DNA from: JADGGV01 sp035715725
Lineage (GTDB): Bacteria; Gemmatimonadota; Gemmatimonadetes; Longimicrobiales; RSA9
Length of the DNA: 45,969 nt
Reading direction: 5' to 3'
Assembly: GCA_035715725.1 (NCBI GenBank)
Contig: DASTKT010000197.1
Location: 1-45,969 of the forward strand
Shown here piece by piece: positions 8,483 to 16,986 of this stretch. Each line of letters opens with the position of its first letter. Positions within the stretch are counted from its first letter, which is position 1. Under the pieces are notes generated by a model, which worked only from the letters and a program-made list of their open reading frames with translations, was not told where the DNA came from and did no database searches. Both the position numbers and the translations under genes were made by a program.

Positions 8483-9769
8483 ATGGGCACCGCTCAGGCG
8501 GCCGCGGCACGCGCCCACTCCACACCGGCGGTGGAGTTGGGGCTCCGGGCGAACTGGCGCCAGTTCTGGCTACTGGTGCTCGTCAACGCCTTCGTCGGCG
8601 CGATGGTGGGGTTGGAGCGCACGGTGCTCCCCCTGCTGGCGGAGACGGAGTTCGGCCTCGCCTCGAAGAGCGCCGCGCTCTCGTTCATCGCCACGTTCGG
8701 CGTGGTCAAGGCCGCGACCAACTTCTTCGCCGGCCGGCTGGGGGACCTCAACGGCCGGAAGCACGTCCTGGTGGCGGGCTGGTTCTTCGCGCTCCCCGTC
8801 CCGTTCCTCGTCATCTGGGCGCCGTCCTGGTCGTGGATCGTCGTGGCCAACGTGCTGCTGGGGATCAACCAGGGCCTCGCGTGGTCCACGACGGTGATCA
8901 TGAAGATCGACCTCGTCGGGCCGAGGCAGCGGGGATTCGCGATGGGGCTCAACGAGTTCGCCGGCTATCTGGCGGTGGCGCTCTCGGCGCTCGCGACCGG
9001 CTACATCGCCGAGGCCCACGGGCTGCGCCCCGAGCCCTTCTATCTCGGGATCGCCTTCGCCGCGGCGGGGCTCGCCCTCTCCGCGCTCTTCGTGCGCGAG
9101 ACGCGGCATCACGCGGCGGTCGAGGCCAGGGACCTCGAGCGGCGCCCGGGGGGCGAGGAGCACGGCGTCGCCCTCACCACGCGCGAAGTCTTCGCCCGCG
9201 CGACCTGGCGCGATCCCGCGCTCTCCAGCGCGAGCCAGGCCGGGTTGGTCAACAACCTGAACGACGGTCTCGCCTGGGGACTCTTCCCCCTTTTCTTCGC
9301 CGCCGCCGGATTGGGTGTCGGCCGGATCGGGATCCTCGGCTTCATCTATCCGGCGGCCTGGGGCGTGCTGCAGCTCTGGACGGGCGCGCTCTCCGACCGC
9401 TGGGGCCGGAAACGGCTGATCGCCGGCGGCATGGCGCTCCAGGGCGTCGCGCTGGCCGGGATCGCGCTCGCCCGCGGCTTCTGGCCGTGGGCGGCCGCCG
9501 CGGCGCTTCTCGGTGCCGGCACCGCCATGGTCTACCCCACCCTGCTGGCGAGCATTGGCGACGTGGCGCACCCGCGCTGGCGCGGCTCGGCGGTCGGGGT
9601 CTACCGCCTGTGGCGGGACAGCGGCTACGCCGTGGGAGCGCTCATGGCGGGCGTGCTGGCCGATCTCTTCGGGATGGCCTGGGCGATCGGCGCGGTGGGC
9701 GCCCTCACCTTCCTCTCGGGCGTGCTCGTCGCCTGGCGCATGCCCGAGACGCTTCACCGGCCAGGCTGA
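8483..9769 (+). CDS. MFS transporter
   Basis: A 428-aa major facilitator with about 12 predicted membrane segments. The first begins near residue 28 (FWLLVLVNAFVGAMVGLERTV), and an MFS loop motif GRLGDLNGRKHVL follows segment 2, with its counterpart ALSDRWGRKRLI in the second half. The substrate is unknown. Position between a persulfide dioxygenase-like gene and a cysteine desulfurase suggests export or import of a sulfur-, selenium- or arsenic-containing small molecule (inference). The last 339 bp (9431-9769) are duplicated at 16447-16785. Confidence 0.85.
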   Translation: MGTAQAAAARAHSTPAVELGLRANWRQFWLLVLVNAFVGAMVGLERTVLPLLAETEFGLASKSAALSFIATFGVVKAATNFFAGRLGDLNGRKHVLVAGWFFALPVPFLVIWAPSWSWIVVANVLLGINQGLAWSTTVIMKIDLVGPRQRGFAMGLNEFAGYLAVALSALATGYIAEAHGLRPEPFYLGIAFAAAGLALSALFVRETRHHAAVEARDLERRPGGEEHGVALTTREVFARATWRDPALSSASQAGLVNNLNDGLAWGLFPLFFAAAGLGVGRIGILGFIYPAAWGVLQLWTGALSDRWGRKRLIAGGMALQGVALAGIALARGFWPWAAAAALLGAGTAMVYPTLLASIGDVAHPRWRGSAVGVYRLWRDSGYAVGALMAGVLADLFGMAWAIGAVGALTFLSGVLVAWRMPETLHRPG

Positions 9770-9790
9770 GGGAAGGAGAGCGCGGGTCCG

Positions 9791-10963
9791 ATGCGCCCCA
9801 TCTACCTGGACTACAACGCGACCACGCCCGTGGCCCCGGAGGCGGTCGAGGCCATGCTCCCCTATCTGCGCGAGCACTTCGGCAACCCGTCCAGCGCCCA
9901 CGGCTACGGCGCCGCCGCGCGCGACGCGGTGGCTGCGGCGCGACGGGCCGTCGCGGATCTGCTCGGCGCGGACCCCGGGGCGATTCTCTTCACGAGCAGC
10001 GGGACGGAGAGCAACAACCTGGCGATCGAGGGGCTGGCCAGGGCGAGCCGTGACGGCAGGAACCACCTCGTCACGTCGGCCATCGAGCACCCCGCCGTCG
10101 TCGAGGTCTTCCGCTGGCTCGCGACCCTGGGGATGCGCGTCAGCACGCTGCCCGTGGACGAACATGGCCGGGTGCGCCCCGAGGACCTGGAGCGCGAGAT
10201 CGGGCCGGACACGCTGCTGGTCAGCGTCATGCACGCGAACAACGAGGTGGGCACGATCCAGCCGATCGCCGAGCTGGCGGCCATCGCCCACCTTCACGGC
10301 GCCCTCCTGCACACCGATGCCGCGCAGTCCGTGGGCAAGATCCCGGTGGCCGTGGACCTGCTCGGGGTCGACCTGCTGACCGTCGCCGGCCACAAGATCT
10401 ATGCGCCGAAAGGGATCGGCGCCCTCTACGTCCGGCCGGGCGTGCGACTCGCTCCGGTGCTCCACGGTGCCGCGCACGAGAACGGGACGCGGCCGGGCAC
10501 CGAGGCGGTGGCCCAGATCGTCGCCCTGGCCGAGGCCGGTAGGATCGCGGCGCGGAGCCTCGCCTCGGAAACCAGCCGTCTCCGCTCCCTGCGAGACCGG
10601 CTCGAGGAGCGCTTGCGGAAGGAGCTGGGCCGGGGTGCGATGCGGACGAACGGGCACCCCGAGCACCGGCTGCCGAACACGGCGAGCGTCTCGTTCCGCG
10701 GGGTCCGGGCCGATGCGCTCCTCGCGGCCGTGTCCGCGCGCGTCGCGGCCTCGGCGGGTTCGGCGTGCCACGCCCACGACGTCCGCCTCTCGCCCGTGCT
10801 CCGTGCGATGGGGATCGCTCCGGAATGGGGCATGGGGACGGTGCGGCTCTCGGTCGGCCGCTACACCACCGAGGCGGAGGTGGACGAGGCGGTGGGGATC
10901 ATCGCCGCCGCGGTGCGCGCCCACGCCCCGGCCTCGGCAGTCGCGGCGCCCGGCCCTACCTGA
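9791..10963 (+). CDS. Cysteine desulfurase (class I NifS/IscS-like)
   Basis: A 390-aa PLP enzyme that takes sulfur (or selenium) from cysteine (or selenocysteine) to form an enzyme persulfide or selenide. It starts YLDYNATTPV, binds PLP through K202 in AGHKIYAPKG, has HTDAAQ before it, and the mobile-loop nucleophile is C326 in SAGSACHAHD. An SD (GGAAGGAG) lies 5' of ATG 9791. There are no adjacent iscU, iscA or nifU genes, so it is not an ordinary Fe-S operon. It ends the ArsR-rhodanese/MBL/MFS operon, where it could supply persulfide to the rhodanese domain or selenium for the facing candidate selenoprotein. Confidence 0.9.
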   Translation: MRPIYLDYNATTPVAPEAVEAMLPYLREHFGNPSSAHGYGAAARDAVAAARRAVADLLGADPGAILFTSSGTESNNLAIEGLARASRDGRNHLVTSAIEHPAVVEVFRWLATLGMRVSTLPVDEHGRVRPEDLEREIGPDTLLVSVMHANNEVGTIQPIAELAAIAHLHGALLHTDAAQSVGKIPVAVDLLGVDLLTVAGHKIYAPKGIGALYVRPGVRLAPVLHGAAHENGTRPGTEAVAQIVALAEAGRIAARSLASETSRLRSLRDRLEERLRKELGRGAMRTNGHPEHRLPNTASVSFRGVRADALLAAVSARVAASAGSACHAHDVRLSPVLRAMGIAPEWGMGTVRLSVGRYTTEAEVDEAVGIIAAAVRAHAPASAVAAPGPT

Positions 10964-11008
10964 TCCCGGGGGTCCGCGGAGCGCCGGTTTCTGCACCTGG
11001 TCGCAGCA

Positions 11009-11506
11009 TCAGGGCGGAGGATCGTCCAGCTCACGCGTCATCTCGATCATCGTCCGGCGGAAGCCCAGGCTCGCGAAGAGCCGCTGCGCCGGCTCGTTCT
11101 GCACGGCGGTCGACAGTACGACGCGAGGCGCGCCGCGCGACTTCAGGAACGCCAGGCTCGCCTCCAGGAGCAGCCGGCCGACGCCGCGACCTCGATGCGC
11201 GCGGTCGACGACGACGTCGTACACGACGCCCGCCGGTCCGCGGAGCGACATGTAGTCGTAGCCCTCGACGGCGGCGTACGTGTAGCCGATCACCATCCCG
11301 TCGTCCTCGGCGACCCGGACGGCGACATCCGGATCCTCGAGCTGCGTGCCCAGAAAGGAGGCGTAGGCCGAGGGCGTCCGGCGCGTCGGGGAGAGGAAGC
11401 GTTTCGCGTCGAAGTCGTGGTGAGTCCTGACGAGGAGCGCACCGAGCCGGCCGAGGGTCGGCAGGTCGGCGGATGCCGCTCGCCGGACGATGGTCCCGTT
11501 CGCCAC
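11009..11506 (-). CDS. GNAT-family N-acetyltransferase
   Basis: 165 aa from the GTG at 11506, where the domain begins (VANGTIVRRAASADL) behind GAGGTGAG. The acetyl-CoA site is VDRAHRGRGVGRLLLEASLAF, and the C-terminal GNAT strand-helix is NEPAQRLFASLGFRR. The substrate cannot be told. The upstream extension to 11710 is Arg-rich and lacks a fold, so I exclude it. Confidence 0.85.
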   Translation of the reverse strand: MANGTIVRRAASADLPTLGRLGALLVRTHHDFDAKRFLSPTRRTPSAYASFLGTQLEDPDVAVRVAEDDGMVIGYTYAAVEGYDYMSLRGPAGVVYDVVVDRAHRGRGVGRLLLEASLAFLKSRGAPRVVLSTAVQNEPAQRLFASLGFRRTMIEMTRELDDPPP

Positions 11507-11820
11507 GCTCACCTCACCATCCAGGCGCGGTGCGCCTTCGTGCCTGCTCCCGCGGTCGCGTGTCGGCACCGCCGCGCCACCTCGACGGGCGTGTGGCCCT
11601 CGACCGAGCGCCACGGCAATTTCCCGGCAAGCCGCCCCGTGACGCTCGTTCGGTCGGGGCCTCCCGTCACGTGCCTCGAAAACCGGGCCAGAACCTCTCC
11701 ATCCTGCCATCGTGCTCGCCTGCGCATCCGGCGCGGCGAGCCTTCTCGCGGCGCTCCTCTACGAGCCGGGGCGCCGGTCTGAAGTGGAGAGTGCGACGAT
11801 GGACTCGGACGCCCCGGCGC
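11507..11820. other. Intergenic, nothing recognised
   Basis: About 310 bp between two minus-strand genes. A 72-codon minus frame (11509-11727) is open but matches nothing I know. CGTGACG and CGTCACG form a possible 7-bp stem with a 20-nt loop near 11637-11672. No repeat or promoter is clear. Confidence 0.4.
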
Positions 11821-12462
11821 CTACTGGAACTCGCGCCGGAACGCCTCCAGCTCCGCGCGCAGTTCCGCCACCTCGGCGCACAGCCCCTCCACGACCTGCT
11901 CGAGCGTCTCGAGGCGGTCTGCCCTCGCCGATCCGGCCGTCGGGGCAGGCTCCGTGTCGACGTCCGGCTCGCCCGACAGCAGGTGCGCGTACCGCAGCTC
12001 CTTCTGCCCGGGGCGCCGCGGCAGCTGCGCGACCAGCGGCTCCGACATCGTCATCAGCGCTTCCAGCGTCAGCTCCACCCGAGCGACGTCCGCGAAGTCG
12101 AAGAGGCGGGCGGCCCGCGTCCGGATCTCGCCCGGCGTCTGGGCGCCGCGCAGCATCAGCACGCACATCGCCGCGGTCTCCGCCGGATGCAGGCTGAGCG
12201 CCTCCGACATCGTCTGCCGGTACCGCTTCGCGCGCGAGTCGCTCCGGTGGACCTCGCGCGCGAGCCCGCGACGCGAGAGCTCCGCGAGCGCGCTCGCGAC
12301 CGTGGCCTCGTCGAGCGACATGACCGGATCCCGGTTCGACGTCTGGTTGCAGGCCGCGACCAGCGCGTTGAGCGTGAGTGGGTAGTTGTCCGGGGTCGTG
12401 CTCTCCTTCTCGATCAGCGACCCGAGAACGCGGACGGCGACGGCGTCGAGTGGTGGTTGCAT
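11821..12462 (-). CDS. YceH-like DUF480 (UPF0502) protein
   Basis: A 213-aa protein of the DUF480 family, with two winged-helix-like domains and unknown biochemical role. The start MQPPLDAVAVRVLGSLIEKE matches the family N-terminus, and motifs TPDNYPLTLNALVAACNQ and SNRDPVMSLDE follow. The first part ends around 170 (LRYAHLLSG), and the last 40 residues form a coiled coil (LETLEQVVEGLCAEVAELRA). It is divergent from the TetR gene across a 304-bp gap. Confidence 0.85.
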   Translation of the reverse strand: MQPPLDAVAVRVLGSLIEKESTTPDNYPLTLNALVAACNQTSNRDPVMSLDEATVASALAELSRRGLAREVHRSDSRAKRYRQTMSEALSLHPAETAAMCVLMLRGAQTPGEIRTRAARLFDFADVARVELTLEALMTMSEPLVAQLPRRPGQKELRYAHLLSGEPDVDTEPAPTAGSARADRLETLEQVVEGLCAEVAELRAELEAFRREFQ

Positions 12463-12611
12463 GCAAGGCGAAGCGAGGGTGGCGAAGGATGCCGCCGTGG
12501 AGCGCGAGAGCGTGGTCCCCGACGAGGAAACGGGCCGTTCTCCCGACGATACCGCCCGCACACGCGCCGGCGCCACGCCTTCGGCAGGGTCGACGCGCGG
12601 CGCAGAGCCTG

Positions 12612-12648
12612 GTGGAATGCGCCCGCGTGCGCGGCGGCGGCTGGCGCA
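12612..12648. repeat. REP-like palindromic element, copy 1
   Basis: The 23 bp at 12612-12634 recur exactly at 16987-17009, and both copies continue into a matching outer inverted arm (ATGCGCC...GGCGCA here). Both sit in the 5' region of a plus-strand gene. Together they look like a short repetitive extragenic palindrome. Only two copies are visible in this window. Confidence 0.5.
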
Positions 12649-12686
12649 GCGGAGGTCCCGCCCGCCCGCCCCGCCGCCGACGTCGC

Positions 12687-12714
12687 TCTTGACGCGCCCC
12701 GCGGCCCATTTATA
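12687..12714 (+). promoter_or_regulatory. Predicted sigma-70 promoter of tetR
   Basis: TTGACG (12687-12692) and TATACA (12709-12714) are separated by 16 bp, an AT-rich island in very GC-rich DNA, about 50 bp upstream of the TetR-family start. Confidence 0.6.
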
Positions 12715-12766
12715 CATATGACTAAGACATCCGACCAACAGACGACCGGAGCCGACCCCGGAGCGC

Positions 12767-13450
12767 ATGGCAGCACCACGCAACCCCGAGCGCGCGCAGG
12801 CCGCGCGGCGAGAGACCGAAGAGCGCTTCCTGGACGCCGCGGAGCGGCTGCTCGTGGAGGTGGGCTATGCGGGCATCACCAGCCGGCGCCTGGCGGAGGA
12901 GGCGGGCGCCAACCTCGGGCTCGTCCACTACTACTTCGGTTCGATGGAGGAGCTGTTCCTCCAGGTCCTGGAGCGGTTCACGGCGCGGCTCATCGCGCGC
13001 CAGCGGGCCATGTACGCGTCCGGAGCGCCCTACATCGAGAAGTGGCGGGAGGCGATGCGCTACCTCGAGGAGGACCGTCCCTACCAGAAGGTCTGGTGGG
13101 AGCTTCAGGCGATGGCGTGGAACCGGCCGGAGTTTCGCGCGCGGGTGGCGCGTGTGCTGGACGCGTGGAGCGATGCGATGCGGGAGGCGGTGACGGCCGC
13201 GCTGGTGCGCTATGGTCTGAGCGACGGCCCACTCTCGGCCGAGGCCTGGACCACGCTGATCGTGACGGTGAACGAGGGCCTCATCCTGGAGCGGCTCTCC
13301 GGGATCTATCGGGGCCATGACGAGCTGCTCGCGGGGATTGACCGCTGGCTCGAGTCGCTGGAGCGGGAGGCGCAGCGGCGTCTGGCGGCCGGAGACGCGG
13401 CCGACGCGGGCGGGACCGGGCTCGATGGAGCGGGCGATGCGGGCGCTTGA
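12767..13450 (+). CDS. TetR/AcrR-family transcriptional regulator
   Basis: 227 aa. Residues about 15-65 are the TetR helix-turn-helix (RFLDAAERLLVEVGYAGITS, then RRLAEEAGANLGLVHYYFGS, with the HYYF hallmark). The rest is a helical ligand domain with no clear ligand signature. The hydrolase-glycosyltransferase gene begins inside its 3' end (ATG 13425), so the two are coupled, and the regulator probably controls that gene. Confidence 0.9.
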   Translation: MAAPRNPERAQAARRETEERFLDAAERLLVEVGYAGITSRRLAEEAGANLGLVHYYFGSMEELFLQVLERFTARLIARQRAMYASGAPYIEKWREAMRYLEEDRPYQKVWWELQAMAWNRPEFRARVARVLDAWSDAMREAVTAALVRYGLSDGPLSAEAWTTLIVTVNEGLILERLSGIYRGHDELLAGIDRWLESLEREAQRRLAAGDAADAGGTGLDGAGDAGA

Positions 13451-15527
13451 GCCGGCCGCGAGCGGCCACGTCCACCGCAACGGCGCCCGCATCGCCTACG
13501 AGGTGTTCGGCGAGGGCGGGCGCACGGTGCTCTTCCTGCCGACGTGGTCGATCATCCACTCGCGGCACTGGAAGGGGCAGCTACCGTACTTCGCTCGGCA
13601 TTTCCGGGTCCTGACGTTCGACGGCGTGGGCAACGGCGCCTCGGACCGGCCGCTGGATCCCCTGCGCTATGCCGAGGAGGAGTTCGCGGCGGATGCGCTG
13701 GCGGTGCTGGACGCCACCGGCACGGAGCGGGCGTCGCTCGTCTCGTTCTCGCTCGGCGCGATCCGCGCGCTCATCCTGGCGGCGGAGCACCCCGAGCGGG
13801 TGACGGCGGCGGCGTTCATCGGGCCGGCCGTGCCGCTGGGGCCGGGGCACCCGGAGCGCGCGGTCCACACGTTCGACGAGCCGCCGGCGACGGACGAGGG
13901 GTGGGCGAAGTACAACCGCCATTCCTGGCTGCGGGACTACCGCGGCTTCCTCGAGTTCTTCTTCTCGAAGGTCTTCACGGAGCCGCACTCGACCAAGCAG
14001 ATCGAGGACGGCGTCGGCTGGGGACTCGAGACGACGCCGGAGGCGCTGATCGCGTCGCACGTCGCCCCGCACCCGGACCGCGCGCGCATCCTCGAGCTCT
14101 GCCGGCGCGTCCGCTGCCCCGTGCTGGTGATCCACGGCGACGAGGACGCGATCATTCCGCGCACCCACGGTGAGGCGCTGGCGCGCGCGACGGGGGGCAC
14201 GCTGGTCACCTTCGAGGGCTCGGGCCACGCGCCGCACGCGCGCGATCCCGTGCGGGTGAACCTCGTGCTCCGCGACTTCCTGGCGGGGCCGGCGGCGCCC
14301 GCCGTGTGGGCGCGCGGCCGCGGGCGGCGCAAGCGCGCCCTCTACCTCTCGTCGCCGATCGGGCTCGGCCACGCGCGTCGCGACGTGGCGGTCGCGCGCG
14401 AGCTGCGCCGCCTCGTGCCCGGCCTCGAGGTCGACTGGCTGGCGCAGCACCCGGTCACGCAGCTCCTCGCCGCGGAAGGCGAGCGCGTGCACCCGGCGAG
14501 CGCCGGGCTGGCGAACGAGTCGCGGCACATCGAGAGCGAGTCGGCGGAGCACGACCTGCACTGTTTCCAGGCGTGGCGGCGGATGGACGAGATCCTCGTC
14601 GCCAACTTCATGGTCTTCCTCGACCTCGTGCGGCGGGAGCCGTACGACCTCTGGATCGGCGACGAGGCGTGGGAGCTCGACTACTATCTCCACGAGAACC
14701 CGGAGCTCAAGCGGGCGGCGTACGTCTGGCTGACGGACTTCGTGGGCTGGCTGCCCATGGCCGATGGCGGCGCCCGCGAGGCTGGCCTCGCGGCCGACTA
14801 CAACGCGGAGATGATCGCGCACATCGCGCGCTACCCCCGCGTGCGCGACCGCGCCCTCTTCGTCGGCGAGCCCGAGGACATCGTGCCGGCGCGGTTCGGC
14901 CCCGGACTCCCCGAGATCCGCGCCTGGACCGAAGAGCACTTCACGTTTCCCGGCTACATCGGCGGCTTCGATCCGCTCGCGCTCCCGGCGCGCGAGCGGC
15001 TGCGCGAGGAGCTGGGGTACCGGGCCGACGAGCGCGTGTGCATCGTCACGGTCGGCGGCTCCGGCGTGGGCGCGCATCTGCTGCGCCGCGTCGCCGCCGC
15101 GTACGACGAGGCCAGGCGGCGCGTGCCCGCGCTGCGCATGATCCTCGTGGCGGGGCCGCGGATCGACCCCGCCTCGCTGCCGGCGGCCGCGGGGCTCGAG
15201 GTCCGACCGTTCGTCGCCGACCTGTACCGGCACCTGGCGGCGTGCGACCTGGCGGTCGTGCAGGGCGGGCTCACCACCGCCATGGAGCTGACCGCGAACC
15301 GCCGGCCGTTCCTCTACTTCCCGCTCCGCCACCACTTCGAGCAGAACTTCCACGTGCCGCACCGGCTGGAGCGCTACGGCGCCGGGCGCCGCATGGACTT
15401 CGCCACCGCCACGCCGGACGCGATCGCCGAGGCCATCGCGGCCGAGCTCGGCCGGGAGATCACCTACCGCGAGGTCGCGACCGATGGCGCGCGCCGCGCG
15501 GCCGCGACCATCGCCGAGCTGCTCTGA
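13425..15527 (+). CDS. Alpha/beta hydrolase fused to a glycosyltransferase-like domain
   Basis: 700 aa from ATG 13425 (alternative ATG 13437). Residues about 12-295 are an alpha/beta hydrolase: FDGVGNGAS oxyanion region, nucleophile elbow VSFSLGAI, acid in HGDEDAIIP and histidine in GSGHAPHARDP. A basic linker GRGRRKR near 305 leads to a second domain starting LYLSSPIGLGHARRDVAVA, like the N-terminus of UDP-glycosyltransferases. It ends with a GT28/MGT-like donor region (VVQGGLTTAMELTANRRPF). The frame is continuous with no ATG-rich junction, so the fusion is genuine in this sequence. It may transfer sugar to, and hydrolyse, the same lipid or polyketide-like substrate (inference). Confidence 0.8.
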   Translation: MERAMRALEPAASGHVHRNGARIAYEVFGEGGRTVLFLPTWSIIHSRHWKGQLPYFARHFRVLTFDGVGNGASDRPLDPLRYAEEEFAADALAVLDATGTERASLVSFSLGAIRALILAAEHPERVTAAAFIGPAVPLGPGHPERAVHTFDEPPATDEGWAKYNRHSWLRDYRGFLEFFFSKVFTEPHSTKQIEDGVGWGLETTPEALIASHVAPHPDRARILELCRRVRCPVLVIHGDEDAIIPRTHGEALARATGGTLVTFEGSGHAPHARDPVRVNLVLRDFLAGPAAPAVWARGRGRRKRALYLSSPIGLGHARRDVAVARELRRLVPGLEVDWLAQHPVTQLLAAEGERVHPASAGLANESRHIESESAEHDLHCFQAWRRMDEILVANFMVFLDLVRREPYDLWIGDEAWELDYYLHENPELKRAAYVWLTDFVGWLPMADGGAREAGLAADYNAEMIAHIARYPRVRDRALFVGEPEDIVPARFGPGLPEIRAWTEEHFTFPGYIGGFDPLALPARERLREELGYRADERVCIVTVGGSGVGAHLLRRVAAAYDEARRRVPALRMILVAGPRIDPASLPAAAGLEVRPFVADLYRHLAACDLAVVQGGLTTAMELTANRRPFLYFPLRHHFEQNFHVPHRLERYGAGRRMDFATATPDAIAEAIAAELGREITYREVATDGARRAAATIAELL

Positions 15528-15626
15528 CCGCCGTCTGCCGCACGGCCGCGACCGGCGGCCGCACCCGTCCCGCCGTCGCAACGCCGCGCGGCGGGACCGC
15601 CCGTCCCCCAGCCCCGGAGATGCCTC

Positions 15627-16415
15627 ATGCGCAGGAGCCTCGCCTTTCTCTACGGCCTCGCCGCGTACGCGCTGTTCTTCGGAAGCTTCACCTACGCCAT
15701 CGGCTTCGTCGGCAACCTGTTCGTGCCGAAGTCGATCGACTCGGGGCCGGCCGGACCGGCGGGCGCGGCCGCGCTCATCGACGCCGCGCTGCTCGTGCTC
15801 TTCGCCGCGCAGCACAGCGGCATGGCCCGCCCGGGCTTCAAGCGCTGGTGGACGCGGCTCGTCCCGGAGCCGATCGAGCGCAGTACCTACGTGCTCCTCG
15901 CGAGCTCCGCGCTCGTGCTCCTCTTCGCCCTATGGCGGCCCATCCCCGCCCCGGTCTGGCATGCCGAGGCGCCCGCGGCCGTGGCGCTGCTCTGGACGCT
16001 CTTCGCGCTCGGCTGGGCCACCGTCTTCCTGTCCACCTTCATGATCGGCCACGCCAACCTCTTCGGGCTCGAGCAGGTATGGCGGCACCTGCGCAGCCGC
16101 GTGCGGCCGCCGGACCACTTCCGCACGCCCGGGCTCTACCGCCTCGTGCGCCATCCCATCATGGTGGGTTTCCTGATCGCGTTCTGGGCGACGCCCTCCA
16201 TGACGGCCGGCCATCTCCTCTTCGCCGTCGCCACGACCGGCTACATCCTGCTCGCGGTCCAGCTCGAGGAGCGGGATCTCATGGCCCACTTCGGCGAGCG
16301 GTACCGCCGCTACCGCCGTGAGGTGCGGGCCTTCCTGCCGCTCCCCCGGCGCACGCCGGCCAACCGCTCGGCGCCCGAGGGCGAGCCCGAGCCGGAGGCG
16401 GAGATCGCGCGCTGA
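15627..16415 (+). CDS. mddA: MddA-like methanethiol S-methyltransferase (NnrU/isoprenylcysteine MT fold)
   Basis: A 262-aa integral membrane methyltransferase. The whole protein reads like MddA: SFTYAIGFVGNLFVPKSIDSG near the N-terminus, AQHSGMARPGFKRWWT, ERSTYVLLASSALVL, then LYRLVRHPIMVGFLIAFWAT and LEERDLMAHFGERYRRYR. MddA converts methanethiol to dimethyl sulfide with SAM. About five or six membrane segments are visible. The C-terminal 25 residues (from about 237) are a low-complexity tail. It lies 100 bp after the hydrolase fusion and just before a stray MFS gene tail. Confidence 0.85.
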   Translation: MRRSLAFLYGLAAYALFFGSFTYAIGFVGNLFVPKSIDSGPAGPAGAAALIDAALLVLFAAQHSGMARPGFKRWWTRLVPEPIERSTYVLLASSALVLLFALWRPIPAPVWHAEAPAAVALLWTLFALGWATVFLSTFMIGHANLFGLEQVWRHLRSRVRPPDHFRTPGLYRLVRHPIMVGFLIAFWATPSMTAGHLLFAVATTGYILLAVQLEERDLMAHFGERYRRYRREVRAFLPLPRRTPANRSAPEGEPEPEAEIAR

Positions 16416-16446
16416 GGCACGACGGCCCGGCCGTCGCGCCGCGGGC

Positions 16447-16785
16447 ATGGCGCTGCAGGGCGCTGCGCTGGCCGGGATCGCGCTCGCCCGCGGCTTCTGG
16501 CCGTGGGCGGCCGCCGCGGCGCTTCTCGGTGCCGGCACCGCCATGGTCTACCCCACCCTGCTGGCGAGCATCGGCGACGTCGCGCATCCGCGCTGGCGCG
16601 GCTCGGCGGTCGGGGTCTACCGCCTCTGGCGCGACAGCGGCTACGCCGTGGGAGCGCTCATGGCGGGCGTGCTGGCCGATCTCTTCGGGATGGCCTGGGC
16701 GATCGGCGCGGTGGCCGTCCTCACCTTCCTCTCGGGCGTGCTCGTCGCCCGGCGCATGCCCGAGACGCTCCACCGGCCAGGCTGA
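16447..16785 (+). pseudogene. C-terminal fragment of an MFS transporter gene
   Basis: 112 codons including the native stop, about 96% identical to 9431-9769 of the full MFS gene. Similarity begins abruptly at the internal Met of MALQG and ends just after the stop. About 13 differences are spread over 339 bp, and at least six are silent third-position changes (others give V to A, G to A, A to V and W to R). This suggests the donor was a functional paralogue rather than the gene 7 kb away. No SD-like start is seen. Confidence 0.9.
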
Positions 16786-16798
16786 GGCGACGGAGCCT

Positions 16799-16930
16799 CT
16801 ACTCCTCCCTCAGGACGTCCGTGGGTTGGATCTTGAGCCCGCGCCGCGCGGGGCCGAGGGCGGCGAGGGAGCCGACGGCCGCCATGACCAGCGCGAGGGC
16901 GGGGAAGGCGAGCGCCCCCCTCCCGCCCAT
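16799..16930 (-). pseudogene. C-terminal tail of an ADOP/MacB-type ABC permease
   Basis: A 43-codon minus frame ends ALGPARRGLKIQPTDVLREE-stop, the diagnostic tail of acidobacterial-type duplicated orphan permeases (last membrane helix, PARR, then a short P-x-x-x-LR-x-E end). It includes the final membrane helix (FPALALVMAAVGSLAAL) but nothing further upstream. It therefore represents roughly the last 5% of such a gene and is a remnant. Confidence 0.8.
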
Positions 16931-16986
16931 CAAGCCGGCTGACGGGGCACGGGCTGCACTCCTACCCGACGTCGTCGGGACGGAGT

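Larger units (their letters stand above)
12463..12766. other. Divergent intergenic region with REP-like palindrome
   Basis: Separates the DUF480 gene and tetR. It holds a REP-like palindrome at 12612-12648 and a good plus-strand promoter at 12687-12714. No gene is seen. Confidence 0.5.

Noticed and set aside
9791..10963. Part of an Fe-S cluster (isc/nif) operon
   Set aside because: No scaffold, carrier or chaperone gene is near. The neighbours are rhodanese, MBL and MFS genes.
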